A DNA stretch of 7,793 bases from NCBI GenBank assembly GCA_035268985.1, contig DATFJV010000018.1, forward strand, positions 1 through 7,793, given 5' to 3'. Source of the stretch: JAAYHV01 sp035268985. GTDB lineage: Bacteria; Bacillota; Clostridia; Peptostreptococcales; Anaerovoracaceae. Positions 1 through 5,485 of this stretch are shown piece by piece. The notes under the pieces are model-generated. The model made no database searches. It saw only the letters and a list, made by a program, of their open reading frames with translations, and was not told the origin of the DNA. A program made the position numbers and the translations under genes. Numbering within the stretch: the first letter of the stretch is position 1; each line of letters starts with the position of its first letter.

Positions 1-522
1 CCTTCTGAATATCTCCTGTCGATCCTTAGTATCAGCTAATAGAAGCTTTAAAAAATCTCCTTGGGCAATCATTGCAATCTGTGCAAACTGTTTATGATCA
101 ATTCCCATGATTTCGATTATAGCTTTATTAACTTCATTTTGTTTGGTTACAACATCACCATCGGGTAATATTAGTTCAGCCTCAGCCTTTTGAGTAGTAA
201 CTCCATCACCGCTTTTTTTTGGTCTTTCATATTCAGGGTTACGCTTAACCTTATATATCTTACCTCCATACAAAAATTCCAGTTCCACTTCAGTGGGAAC
301 ATCAGTTTCGGCATATTTGGATCTAAGCATGGAAGGCTCCCTATTAGCCCCACTGGCTTCTCCATAAAGGGCATATGTTATGGCATCAAATATAGTGGTC
401 TTACCGGCTCCGGTATCTCCGGTAATTAAATACAGTCCTTTGCTGCCTAGCTTATCCATATCAATATTAACTCTGCCGGCATATGGTCCAAAGGCAGATA
501 CTTTAAGTTTTATAGGTCTCAT
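1..522 (-). CDS. sbcC: Exonuclease SbcC, N-terminal part (runs off the left edge)
   Basis: SbcC is the ATPase subunit of the SbcCD (Rad50-Mre11 type) nuclease, which with SbcD trims double-strand ends and opens DNA hairpins in the cytoplasm. Seen here are the first 174 residues. The N-terminus MRPIKLKVSAFGPYAG is typical of the family, a Walker A motif GDTGAGKT lies at residues 35-42, and the Q-loop segment IAMIAQGDFLKLLLADTKD lies around Q154. The coiled coil, zinc hook and C-terminal ATPase half lie outside the window. The start ATG (522-520) overlaps the sbcD stop as ATGA, with GGGAGG at 530-535 seven bases upstream, so the two subunits are probably translationally coupled. The frame is open to base 1 with no lesion. 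Identification is secure. Confidence 0.97.
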   Translation of the reverse strand, partial: MRPIKLKVSAFGPYAGRVNIDMDKLGSKGLYLITGDTGAGKTTIFDAITYALYGEASGANREPSMLRSKYAETDVPTEVELEFLYGGKIYKVKRNPEYERPKKSGDGVTTQKAEAELILPDGDVVTKQNEVNKAIIEIMGIDHKQFAQIAMIAQGDFLKLLLADTKDRQEIFRR

Positions 523-1658
523 TCTTTATCCTCCCAAATACCTTCGATTAATTCTTCCATTAGCTTCTTTTGCTCATCATTCATGTCCTGGTTATTTTGC
601 TTCTCATAAAACTCAGAAAAGAGATCTATTGGAGCTTTACTTTCCACAGAATCAGCTTCAATATATTGCATACTGCTTCTGGTCCTTAAGTTATCATAAT
701 CAAGCTTCATAATATTAGGATATATGCTCCTTAGCTTAGCAAGGGCATCGGGAATATCATCTTCGTCCGTTAAGGTTATATGTACATAGTCATAGACATT
801 AGTCCCTTCATAGTTTTCTTTGTTAGTAATCTCCATGTAGGTTCCCCTAAGTTCCCTCATGTCCCTACTCGGAATTAGGGGAATGTACTTAAAATTAACC
901 TGACCCTTATCAAGTAATTCCAAAACCGTAACAGATTTTTCATGCTTAGCCTCAGAAAAGGAATACTTTAAAGGCGTACCGCAGTATCTGATGGTTTCCC
1001 TTCCGATATTTTGGGGACCATGAATGTGGCCAAGGGCCACATAGTCAAAGTCAGAAAATACATTAGCGTCCACATTATCAGAGCCACCAACGGATATGTC
1101 TTCAGATTCCGAGCGGCTGGCTCCCGTAACAAACTGATGAGTTATAAGTACATTCCTATTATTATCATTAAGCTTAACCCTATCAATTAATCCAACTTTA
1201 ATAGCATCATTATATGATGATATCTCTTCATCAGGATAATACCTTCTTACATGGGCAGGCTTAATAAAGGGCAGCATATAAATATCCACAGTGCCATAGT
1301 CATCATCAAAGGATACCTTCTCCACAGTTCCATCATATACATTGGACATGTATATACCGCTACCACAAAACACCCTAGACCCAAAGGATATTCTTTCGGG
1401 AGAGTCATGATTACCACTAATTACATAAACCTGAAGCTTCCTTTTGGATAGGCGGTATATAAAGTCATCAAACAACCTAACCGCTTCCCCGGAAGGCACA
1501 GATTTATCATATACATCGCCTGCAATTATTACTCCATCTGGTAATTCATTATCAATTATCTCTATTATCTTAAGCAGTATCTCTTCCTGATCCTTAAGCA
1601 TAGAAAACTCATTAACACGCTTTCCAATATGTAAGTCCGATAAGTGAATTAGTTTCAT
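519..1658 (-). CDS. sbcD: Exonuclease SbcD (Mre11-type nuclease subunit)
   Basis: SbcD is the metal-dependent phosphoesterase subunit of SbcCD and supplies the nuclease active site. The 379-aa protein is complete and of normal family length. All calcineurin-like phosphoesterase motifs are visible: DLHIGK with D8 and H10, GDVYD with D48, GNHDSP at 82-87 with N83 and H84, THQF with H174, and GHIHGP with H211 and H213. The C-terminal third (about 250-379) is the less conserved capping and SbcC-binding region. The ATG at 1658-1656 has a strong AGGAGGG site at 1663-1669. The gene is first in its transcription unit and overlaps sbcC by the ATGA arrangement. No lesions are seen, so the repair nuclease is presumably functional. 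Confidence 0.97.
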   Translation of the reverse strand: MKLIHLSDLHIGKRVNEFSMLKDQEEILLKIIEIIDNELPDGVIIAGDVYDKSVPSGEAVRLFDDFIYRLSKRKLQVYVISGNHDSPERISFGSRVFCGSGIYMSNVYDGTVEKVSFDDDYGTVDIYMLPFIKPAHVRRYYPDEEISSYNDAIKVGLIDRVKLNDNNRNVLITHQFVTGASRSESEDISVGGSDNVDANVFSDFDYVALGHIHGPQNIGRETIRYCGTPLKYSFSEAKHEKSVTVLELLDKGQVNFKYIPLIPSRDMRELRGTYMEITNKENYEGTNVYDYVHITLTDEDDIPDALAKLRSIYPNIMKLDYDNLRTRSSMQYIEADSVESKAPIDLFSEFYEKQNNQDMNDEQKKLMEELIEGIWEDKE

Positions 1659-1686
1659 TGCACCCTCCTAAAATTAATATGTGTTT

Positions 1687-1703
1687 ATTATATCACCATT
1701 ATA
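1687..1703 (-). promoter_or_regulatory. Probable sbcD promoter (extended -10)
   Basis: On the minus strand TGATATAAT occupies 1695-1687, a perfect -10 hexamer with the extended TGn element, about 30 bases upstream of the sbcD ATG. A second TATAAT lies just upstream at 1703-1698. No good -35 match is found at 16-18 bp from either, which fits an extended -10 promoter. The same TGATATAAT form precedes the membrane-protein gene at 4785. The start point is inferred from sequence only. Confidence 0.55.
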
Positions 1704-1747
1704 CATAATATTGTGTCCTATTAACCGCCTACTCTGTTAATTATATC

Positions 1748-1775
1748 ATTTCATTATATTAATCAATAATGAAAT
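1748..1775. repeat. Perfect 10-bp inverted repeat upstream of sbcD
   Basis: ATTTCATTAT at 1748-1757 is matched exactly by its reverse complement at 1766-1775 across an 8-base spacer. It lies about 45 bp upstream of the proposed -10 of sbcD, in the 203-bp gap between the end of the interrupted gene and sbcD. It could be a repressor or activator site or a weak AT-only hairpin. There is no T-tract immediately after it on either strand, so it is not a clear terminator. Confidence 0.4.
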
Positions 1776-1796
1776 ATAACATATATGAACTAAAAT

Positions 1797-1819
1797 TCAA
1801 AAGTTGATATAGCTTTTGA
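1797..1819 (-). terminator. Possible weak terminator after the interrupted membrane-protein gene
   Basis: TCAAAAG at 1797-1803 pairs perfectly with CTTTTGA at 1813-1819 (7 bp, 9-base loop). On the minus strand the stem is followed by ATTTTAG. It sits between the stop of the interrupted gene (1862) and the sbcD promoter, where a terminator would be expected. The stem is AT-rich and short, so the call is tentative. Confidence 0.3.
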
Positions 1820-1861
1820 TATATCACCCTAATCGTTTTAACAGTATTTTTTTCTAGTGCT

Positions 1862-2212
1862 CTACTCTCTTAAACAAAGTTCTCTAGCGTAATAAGTTTC
1901 ACCCATTATTTGCAAATTCCTCCCTAGAATTGATACCTTAATTATATTTGTTTCCCCAACTTTTGGAATTCCATACTCTCCTTCGAAACCTTCTTTAGCA
2001 CTTAGCGTTTCTACTTCCACTTCACAATCTAGCGCAATGGAATAATCTGCCGGGTCGCAATCTGTAAAGCCAATCAAGTATGTCCTTACCAGTTTGACAT
2101 CTAAAGCCTTAGTATATAATTCATTGGTTTTATAGAATTCTAACATATTTCCACCAAATAAATCATCATAAACATATTTCCCATTATCTTCAAGCCAAGA
2201 AGTTTTATCCAC
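1862..2212 (-). pseudogene. C-terminal fragment of an IS-interrupted membrane protein gene
   Basis: This frame encodes the last part of the protein whose N-terminal part lies at 4201-4785; the IS element separates them. Bases 1862-2136 are unique, giving the final 91 residues (FYKTNELYTKALDVKL onward, ending ARELCLRE). Bases 2137-2246 are the left copy of the 110-bp target duplication and repeat 36 codons already present in the other fragment. The only start near the 5' end is a GTG at 2212-2210, which was an internal valine (…NQVDKTSW…) in the original frame. It has no convincing ribosome site, so independent expression is doubtful. No domain is recognised. The intact ORF would be 4785-4212 joined to 2136-1862: 849 nt, 282 aa. 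Confidence 0.85.
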
Positions 2213-2246
2213 CTGATTAACAATAGTATAAATTGCTCCTGTACTC
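2137..2246. repeat. Left copy of the long target-site duplication
   Basis: This stretch is identical, base for base over 110 bp, to 4212-4321 and directly abuts the left end of the IS. It begins ATTCTAACATATTTCC and ends TCCTGTACTC. The last base may belong to the IS rather than the duplication, making the true length 109 or 110 bp. It lies within the coding sequence of the interrupted gene. Confidence 0.95.
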
Positions 2247-2251
2247 GGGCA

Positions 2252-2263
2252 TTTGACACTTGT
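2252..2263 (+). repeat. Left terminal inverted repeat core of the IS
   Basis: TTTGACACTTGT here is the exact reverse complement of 4194-4205 at the other end. It lies six bases inside the proposed outer tip. This is the probable transposase-binding core. Confidence 0.9.
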
Positions 2264-2282
2264 ATGATCAAAAAAACGCTGA

Positions 2283-2307
2283 AAGCCTTGTATAGGCTTA
2301 TTTTTTT
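2283..2307 (+). terminator. Hairpin and T-tract at the left end of the IS, upstream of the transposase promoter
   Basis: AAGCCT at 2283-2288 pairs with AGGCTT at 2294-2299 around a five-base loop, followed by ATTTTTTT ending at 2307. An A7 run at 2270-2276 could pair with the T-tract and lengthen the stem. Read on the plus strand this is a plausible intrinsic terminator that would stop transcription entering the element before it reaches the transposase promoter (-10 at 2352). The 6-bp core stem is short, so its strength is uncertain. Confidence 0.5.
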
Positions 2308-2328
2308 GTCAAATTTCATAACTTTATA

Positions 2329-2357
2329 TTGCGTAATGCATCGTAATGTGTTATAAT
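2329..2357 (+). promoter_or_regulatory. Transposase promoter
   Basis: TATAAT at 2352-2357 is a perfect -10 with an extended TG at 2349-2350. TTGCGT at 2329-2334 is a partial -35 at the ideal 17-bp spacing. Two direct copies of CGTAATG (2332-2338 and 2342-2348), exactly 10 bp apart, cover the spacer and could be a binding site for autoregulation; that role is inference. Confidence 0.7.
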
Positions 2358-2380
2358 ATAAATAGTTGGAGGTGATTTTC

Positions 2381-4135
2381 ATGAGATTAAAAGTATCAAA
2401 ATCCAAAAATGCTGCATCATTCTATGTAATTAAATCCATTTACAACAGCAAAACTAAAAAGAATACTTCAGTTGTTGTCGAAAAGCTCGGCACTGAAGCT
2501 GCCCTGCGTAAAAAACTCAATGGACAAGATCCATACGAATGGGCTAAGGCCTATGTGGCAGAGCTTACTCGCAAGGAAAAAGAAGATAATCGTCAGGTGC
2601 TCATTAAAAAACAGCAATCTAAACAGATTCCCAAAGACATTCAGCAATCATTTAGTGGTGGCTATCTCTTTTTGCAAGATATCTATTACCAACTCGGTAT
2701 TGATAAGATTTCCAAAGAGATCAGCTCTAAATATAAGTTCACCTATGACCTTGACAGTATATTATCGAGGCTCTTATATGGCCGTATTTTGTTTCCTTCT
2801 TCGAAGTTAAATACTTTTGAGCTTTCAAAGACGCTTTTAGAAGGCGCATCTTTTCAATTGCAGCATATCTACCGAGGATTGGAGGTTATTGCCAAGGAGT
2901 CAGACTTCATACAATCTTCTCTTTATAAAAACAGTCTTACAGTTGCTAAGCGAAACGACAAGGTTCTTTACTATGATTGCACTAATTATTTCTTTGAGAT
3001 TGAACAAGCGAACGGTCTTAAGCAATATGGACCATCAAAAGAACACAGACCAAACCCACTCGTTGAAATGGGCCTTTTCATGGATGGGGATGGTATTCCC
3101 CTCGCTTTCAGCATCCATAGCGGCAATACCAATGAACAACAAACCTTGCAACCTCTGGAAAAACAGATTATGAAGGACTTTGCACTATCAAAGTTTGTTG
3201 TCTGCACGGATGCGGGACTTTCTTCATCTACCAATCGCAAATTCAACAACAGGCAGAATCGTGCTTTTATAACTACTCAGTCCCTCAAAAAACTTAAAAC
3301 CCATCTCAAAGACTGGGCACTCAGCCCAGAGGGTTGGCATCTGAGCAATGCATCCGAATCTTTCAATATAGAAATGATTCGACAATCTGAGGAACTCAGA
3401 AATCACTATAAGTATTCAACTTTTTATAAAGAAAGATGGATCAATGAAAACGGGCTTGAACAACGATTAATTGTGACTTTTTCGTTTAAATATCAGGAAT
3501 ATCAGAGAATCATCCGAAATCGCCAAATCGACCGCGCAGTAAATCTCATAGAGAAAGTTCCCTCTACTTTGAAAAAACATCGACAAACCGATTACAAACG
3601 ATTTATAGGTCAAACAAACGTAACGGATGATGGGGAAATTGCCGAAAGAAAAGTCTATCAGCTCAATGATGATAAAGTTCAAAATGAAGAACTGTATGAT
3701 GGCTTCTATGGTGTATGCACCAATCTTGAAGACAATGTTGAAGAAATCATAAAAATCAATCATAGACGCTGGGAGATTGAAGAAAATTTCAGAATCCTTA
3801 AGACTGATTTCAAGGCGAGGCCAGTTTATTTAAGCCGGAACGACCGTATCAAAGCACATTTTACAACATGCTTTTTGGCACTTGTTCTATATCGGTATTT
3901 AGAAAAACAGCTCAATGAAGAATTCACAAGTTCAGAAATCATAACGCAACTCAGAGATATGAACTTTTATCATATCCCTGCTGAAGGTTTTATTCCAACT
4001 TATACAAGAACTGATTTTACAGATGCACTGCATGAATCTTTTGGATTTAATACTGATTATGAGATTGTTAGTACGAAAAATATGAAAAAAATATTCAAAC
4101 AAACAAAAACAGGTAAAAAGGTACGCAAAAAATAG
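2381..4135 (+). CDS. IS1634-family transposase (DDE)
   Basis: This is the cut-and-paste type transposase of the insertion sequence: 584 aa, full length for the family. The start is placed at the ATG 2381-2383, which has a strong GGAGGTGA site at 2368-2375. An upstream in-frame TTG at 2366 overlaps that site and is not credible as a start. The catalytic triad is visible: D199 in LYYDCTNYF, D277 in VVCTDAGLSS, and E467 in the segment NHRRWEIEENFRILK. That segment fits the IS4-type signature R-x3-E-x6-K ending at K474, with Asn in place of the usual Tyr. The N-terminal 100 residues are basic and fit DNA binding to the terminal repeats. The gene lies antisense to the host gene it interrupts and is followed after 6 bp by a terminator hairpin. 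No frameshift or internal stop is seen. Confidence 0.95.
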   Translation: MRLKVSKSKNAASFYVIKSIYNSKTKKNTSVVVEKLGTEAALRKKLNGQDPYEWAKAYVAELTRKEKEDNRQVLIKKQQSKQIPKDIQQSFSGGYLFLQDIYYQLGIDKISKEISSKYKFTYDLDSILSRLLYGRILFPSSKLNTFELSKTLLEGASFQLQHIYRGLEVIAKESDFIQSSLYKNSLTVAKRNDKVLYYDCTNYFFEIEQANGLKQYGPSKEHRPNPLVEMGLFMDGDGIPLAFSIHSGNTNEQQTLQPLEKQIMKDFALSKFVVCTDAGLSSSTNRKFNNRQNRAFITTQSLKKLKTHLKDWALSPEGWHLSNASESFNIEMIRQSEELRNHYKYSTFYKERWINENGLEQRLIVTFSFKYQEYQRIIRNRQIDRAVNLIEKVPSTLKKHRQTDYKRFIGQTNVTDDGEIAERKVYQLNDDKVQNEELYDGFYGVCTNLEDNVEEIIKINHRRWEIEENFRILKTDFKARPVYLSRNDRIKAHFTTCFLALVLYRYLEKQLNEEFTSSEIITQLRDMNFYHIPAEGFIPTYTRTDFTDALHESFGFNTDYEIVSTKNMKKIFKQTKTGKKVRKK

Positions 4136-4141
4136 CACAAT

Positions 4142-4187
4142 ACAAAAGCTTGGCTTCCCCTATTTCCAAGGGTTACCAAGCTTTTGT
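4142..4187 (+). terminator. Bidirectional terminator at the right end of the IS
   Basis: ACAAAAGCTTGG at 4142-4153 pairs perfectly over 12 bp with CCAAGCTTTTGT at 4176-4187. A small inner CCCT/AGGG stem (4158-4161, 4169-4172) lies in the loop. T-rich runs exist on both strands, because the stem ends in AAAA/TTTT. It ends transposase transcription on the plus strand. On the minus strand it should stop transcripts arriving from the disrupted host gene before they run antisense through the transposase. Confidence 0.8.
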
Positions 4188-4193
4188 TGTCTC

Positions 4194-4205
4194 ACAAGTG
4201 TCAAA
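4194..4205 (-). repeat. Right terminal inverted repeat core of the IS
   Basis: The minus strand reads TTTGACACTTGT, identical to 2252-2263 on the plus strand. Its TGA supplies the stop codon (4203-4201) that ends the truncated membrane-protein frame. Confidence 0.9.
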
Positions 4206-4785
4206 CGCGAGATTCTAACATATTTCCACCAAATAAATCATCATAAACATATTTCCCATTATCTTCAAGCCAAGAAGTTTTATCCACCTGATTAACAATA
4301 GTATAAATTGCTCCTGTACTCTCACCGTTTTCATCATAGATTATTTTCTTAAAAGTTCTATCATATTTTGAGTCATATACATCTTTAATACAATCCATTC
4401 CCCTACTTTGGCTCTTTTCCACTTCCAAAGGCTCACTATTGAATCCCTCTGGAGTTTCTTCAAAATCCAACTTGCATATAGCATTGATTTGTTCTTTACT
4501 AGTTAAGTAGCACTTGCCAACGCCATCATTAAAATCAATCAGATAATAATCTCCTTCATCATTACCATCAGCACTTCTTATTAAGCTGATACTATTGTCA
4601 AATTCCTGGTATTTGTATCCAACATACTTCATTTCAGAATTAGCAAGCTCAATTAATTCTTCTCTTTCCATTTTCTCTTTAGCTTCTTTTTCAGCTGACC
4701 ACGTAGGATAATATAGATATAACTTGTATAGACCTATTCCCACTAAAATGACAACAATTAAACCTACTATACTGCCTTTTTTCAT
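4201..4785 (-). pseudogene. N-terminal fragment of an unknown single-pass membrane protein, truncated by the IS
   Basis: No family is recognised. The N-terminus MKKGSIVGLIVVILVGIGLY is a positively charged start followed by one hydrophobic segment (about residues 5-22). This suggests a membrane anchor or uncleaved signal, with the rest outside the cytoplasm. A short charged stretch (about 31-46, EKEAKEKMEREELIEL) may be helical. The remainder is acidic and aromatic-rich with a β-type look. The ATG at 4785 has an ideal AAGGAGG at 4792-4798. The frame runs 191 residues of native sequence to 4212, then gains S-R-V from the IS end and stops. The native protein would be 282 aa, with its last 91 residues now at 1862-2136. 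The fragment keeps promoter, ribosome site and anchor, so a truncated product may still be made. Confidence 0.85.
4212..4321. repeat. Right copy of the long target-site duplication
   Basis: This is identical over 110 bp to 2137-2246 and directly abuts the right end of the IS. It is in its native context here, since reading continues in frame upstream into the rest of the interrupted gene. Perfect identity of the copies points to a recent insertion. Confidence 0.95.
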
Positions 4786-4812
4786 GATTTACCTCCTTCA
4801 TTTAACAAGTAT

Positions 4813-4821
4813 ATTATATCA
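4813..4821 (-). promoter_or_regulatory. Probable promoter of the interrupted membrane-protein gene
   Basis: On the minus strand TGATATAAT (4821-4813) is a perfect extended -10, about 27 bases upstream of the ATG at 4785. A weak -35 candidate TTAAGG lies 16 bp upstream at 4840-4835. It falls just after the terminator at 4865-4886, so the gene seems to be its own transcription unit. Confidence 0.6.
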
Positions 4822-4864
4822 CGAATCATAATGACCTTAAGAACTATTGGTTACAATAAAAGAA

Positions 4865-4886
4865 CCATTTGTAACTATACAAATGG
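4865..4886 (-). terminator. Terminator after the GNAT pseudogene
   Basis: CCATTTGT at 4865-4872 and ACAAATGG at 4879-4886 form a perfect 8-bp stem with a six-base loop. On the minus strand it is followed by TTCTTTTATTG. It begins 9 bp after the pseudogene stop (4896) and upstream of the next promoter, as expected for an intrinsic terminator. Confidence 0.65.
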
Positions 4887-4895
4887 CAATTGTTA

Positions 4896-5344
4896 TTAAT
4901 ATATATAAATCATTTCATCATCCTCTATCCCTAAATAACTAAACTCTAACTTCTCTAAGAGTTTAATAGATGCTACATTTTCATCAAGTACTCCGGCCTT
5001 AATTGTATATTCACCTTGCCCTTAATCCAGCTAATGAGTGCATTAATAGCTTCATAAGCATAGCCTTTTATAGCATATTTTGGATTAATAGTATAGCCAA
5101 TCCAAAACGCTTAATTTTCTTTTCTAACATAAAGATCACCAATTAATCTATCATATAATTTATTAATGATAGCTAGTTGCATTCCCTTTTCCAAGGATAC
5201 CTCTTTTAACAAAGAATCTTCATATTCCTCTTTACTTAGATCTTTAAATCCTTGACATTTCATCCATTCCATGTCATTTCTGTATTCCATGAAGTCATCT
5301 ATATCGGATTCTTTAAAGGGTCTTATATTATATTTTACCACCAT
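4896..5344 (-). pseudogene. GNAT-family N-acetyltransferase pseudogene
   Basis: GNAT enzymes transfer an acetyl group from acetyl-CoA to small molecules or proteins; the substrate here is unknown. The remnant starts MVVKYNIRPFKESDIDDF (5344), a typical N-terminus, and reads to GDLYVRKEN. It then meets an in-frame TAA at 5113-5111. Directly after the stop the same frame continues with AFWIGYTINPKYAIKGYAYEA, the β4 and acetyl-CoA-binding region, in which the usual Q/R of the Q/R-x-x-G-x-G/A motif is Ala. A second lesion near 5003-5008 shifts the frame: the C-terminal part IKAGVLDENVASIKLLEKLEF continues in another frame and ends at a double TAA (4898-4893). By comparison with usual GNAT spacing a few bases are probably lost there. 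Length, about 150 residues, is a little short of the common 170-185. No ribosome site precedes the ATG. Two lesions make loss of function likely. Confidence 0.8.
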
Positions 5345-5447
5345 AAAAAGTAATGGCATACTTACCATCACAATATTTCCATTTATCTATTTTATACGTT
5401 TTGTCTTCACCCTTTATCAGTATTAGATTTTTATTAGGATTAATCAT
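5325..5447 (-). pseudogene. Orphan 40-codon N-terminal fragment downstream of mcrC
   Basis: An ATG at 5447 opens a 40-residue frame, MINPNKNLILIKGEDKTYKI continuing through DKWKYCDDGKYAITFYGGKI and then TAA (5327-5325). Its alternating hydrophobic pattern and the K-x-Y-K-I … Y-x-I-x-F-x-G-G-K layout look like a real protein N-terminus rather than chance. From memory it resembles the short N-terminal segment of some large clostridial helicase-like proteins; this is untested. It starts 38 bp after the mcrC stop, so it may be what is left of a third gene of the mcrBC operon. Its last 20 bases overlap, in a different frame, the start of the GNAT remnant. This suggests a deletion junction near 5325-5345. 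Confidence 0.4.
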
Positions 5448-5485
5448 AAGGACCTATTAAATAAATAACCTATTAATAGTTTGAA

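Larger units (their letters stand above)
2246..4211 (+). mobile_element. Complete IS1634-family insertion sequence (IS4 superfamily)
   Basis: The element is about 1,966 bp with one transposase gene on the plus strand. Its ends are imperfect 18-bp inverted repeats: left CGGGCATTTGACACTTGT at 2246-2263, right (reverse complement of 4194-4211) CTCGCGTTTGACACTTGT. They match at 15 of 18 positions, with a perfect 12-bp core TTTGACACTTGT at 2252-2263 and 4194-4205. It is flanked by a perfect direct repeat of about 110 bp. Very long, variable target duplications are established for this family (IS1634 of Mycoplasma mycoides, IS1549 of Mycobacterium smegmatis). The transposase is full length with all catalytic residues, so the element looks active. 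The exact left boundary is uncertain by one base because the repeat and the terminal C overlap. Confidence 0.92.

Noticed and set aside
190..1451. Plus-strand open frames at 190-429, 380-712 and 1251-1451
   Set aside because: They are antisense to sbcC and sbcD, have no ribosome sites and show no recognisable protein features.
1862..2212. The 116-aa frame as an independent gene starting at GTG 2212
   Set aside because: The GTG is an internal codon of the interrupted gene inside the duplicated segment and has no good ribosome site.
2289..2312. Outward promoter in the left IS end (TTGACA on the minus strand at 2312-2307) driving the C-terminal fragment
   Set aside because: The nearest -10-like TATACA is only 12 bp away and no hexamer fits at 16-18 bp.
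2366..2380. TTG at 2366 as the transposase start
   Set aside because: It overlaps the strong GGAGGTGA site that serves the ATG at 2381.
2472..4138. Further open frames within the transposase gene on both strands
   Set aside because: They are shadows of the well-supported 584-aa transposase frame, with no starts or motifs of their own.
2137..4321. The 110-bp direct repeats as a gene duplication or phage attachment-site pair
   Set aside because: They directly flank an element with matching terminal inverted repeats and a DDE transposase; no integrase is present, and removing one copy restores an exact reading frame. A target duplication explains all of this.
5003..5113. Programmed frameshift or stop readthrough in the GNAT gene
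   Set aside because: No slippery run or recoding signal is seen, there are two separate lesions, and the cofactor motif is also degraded; decay is simpler.
5452..5476. Two ACCTATTAA direct repeats and the CTATTAATAG palindrome between mcrC and the remnant as a regulatory element
   Set aside because: They are short and fully AT-biased in AT-rich DNA, with no promoter or hairpin-plus-T-tract context; chance is likely.
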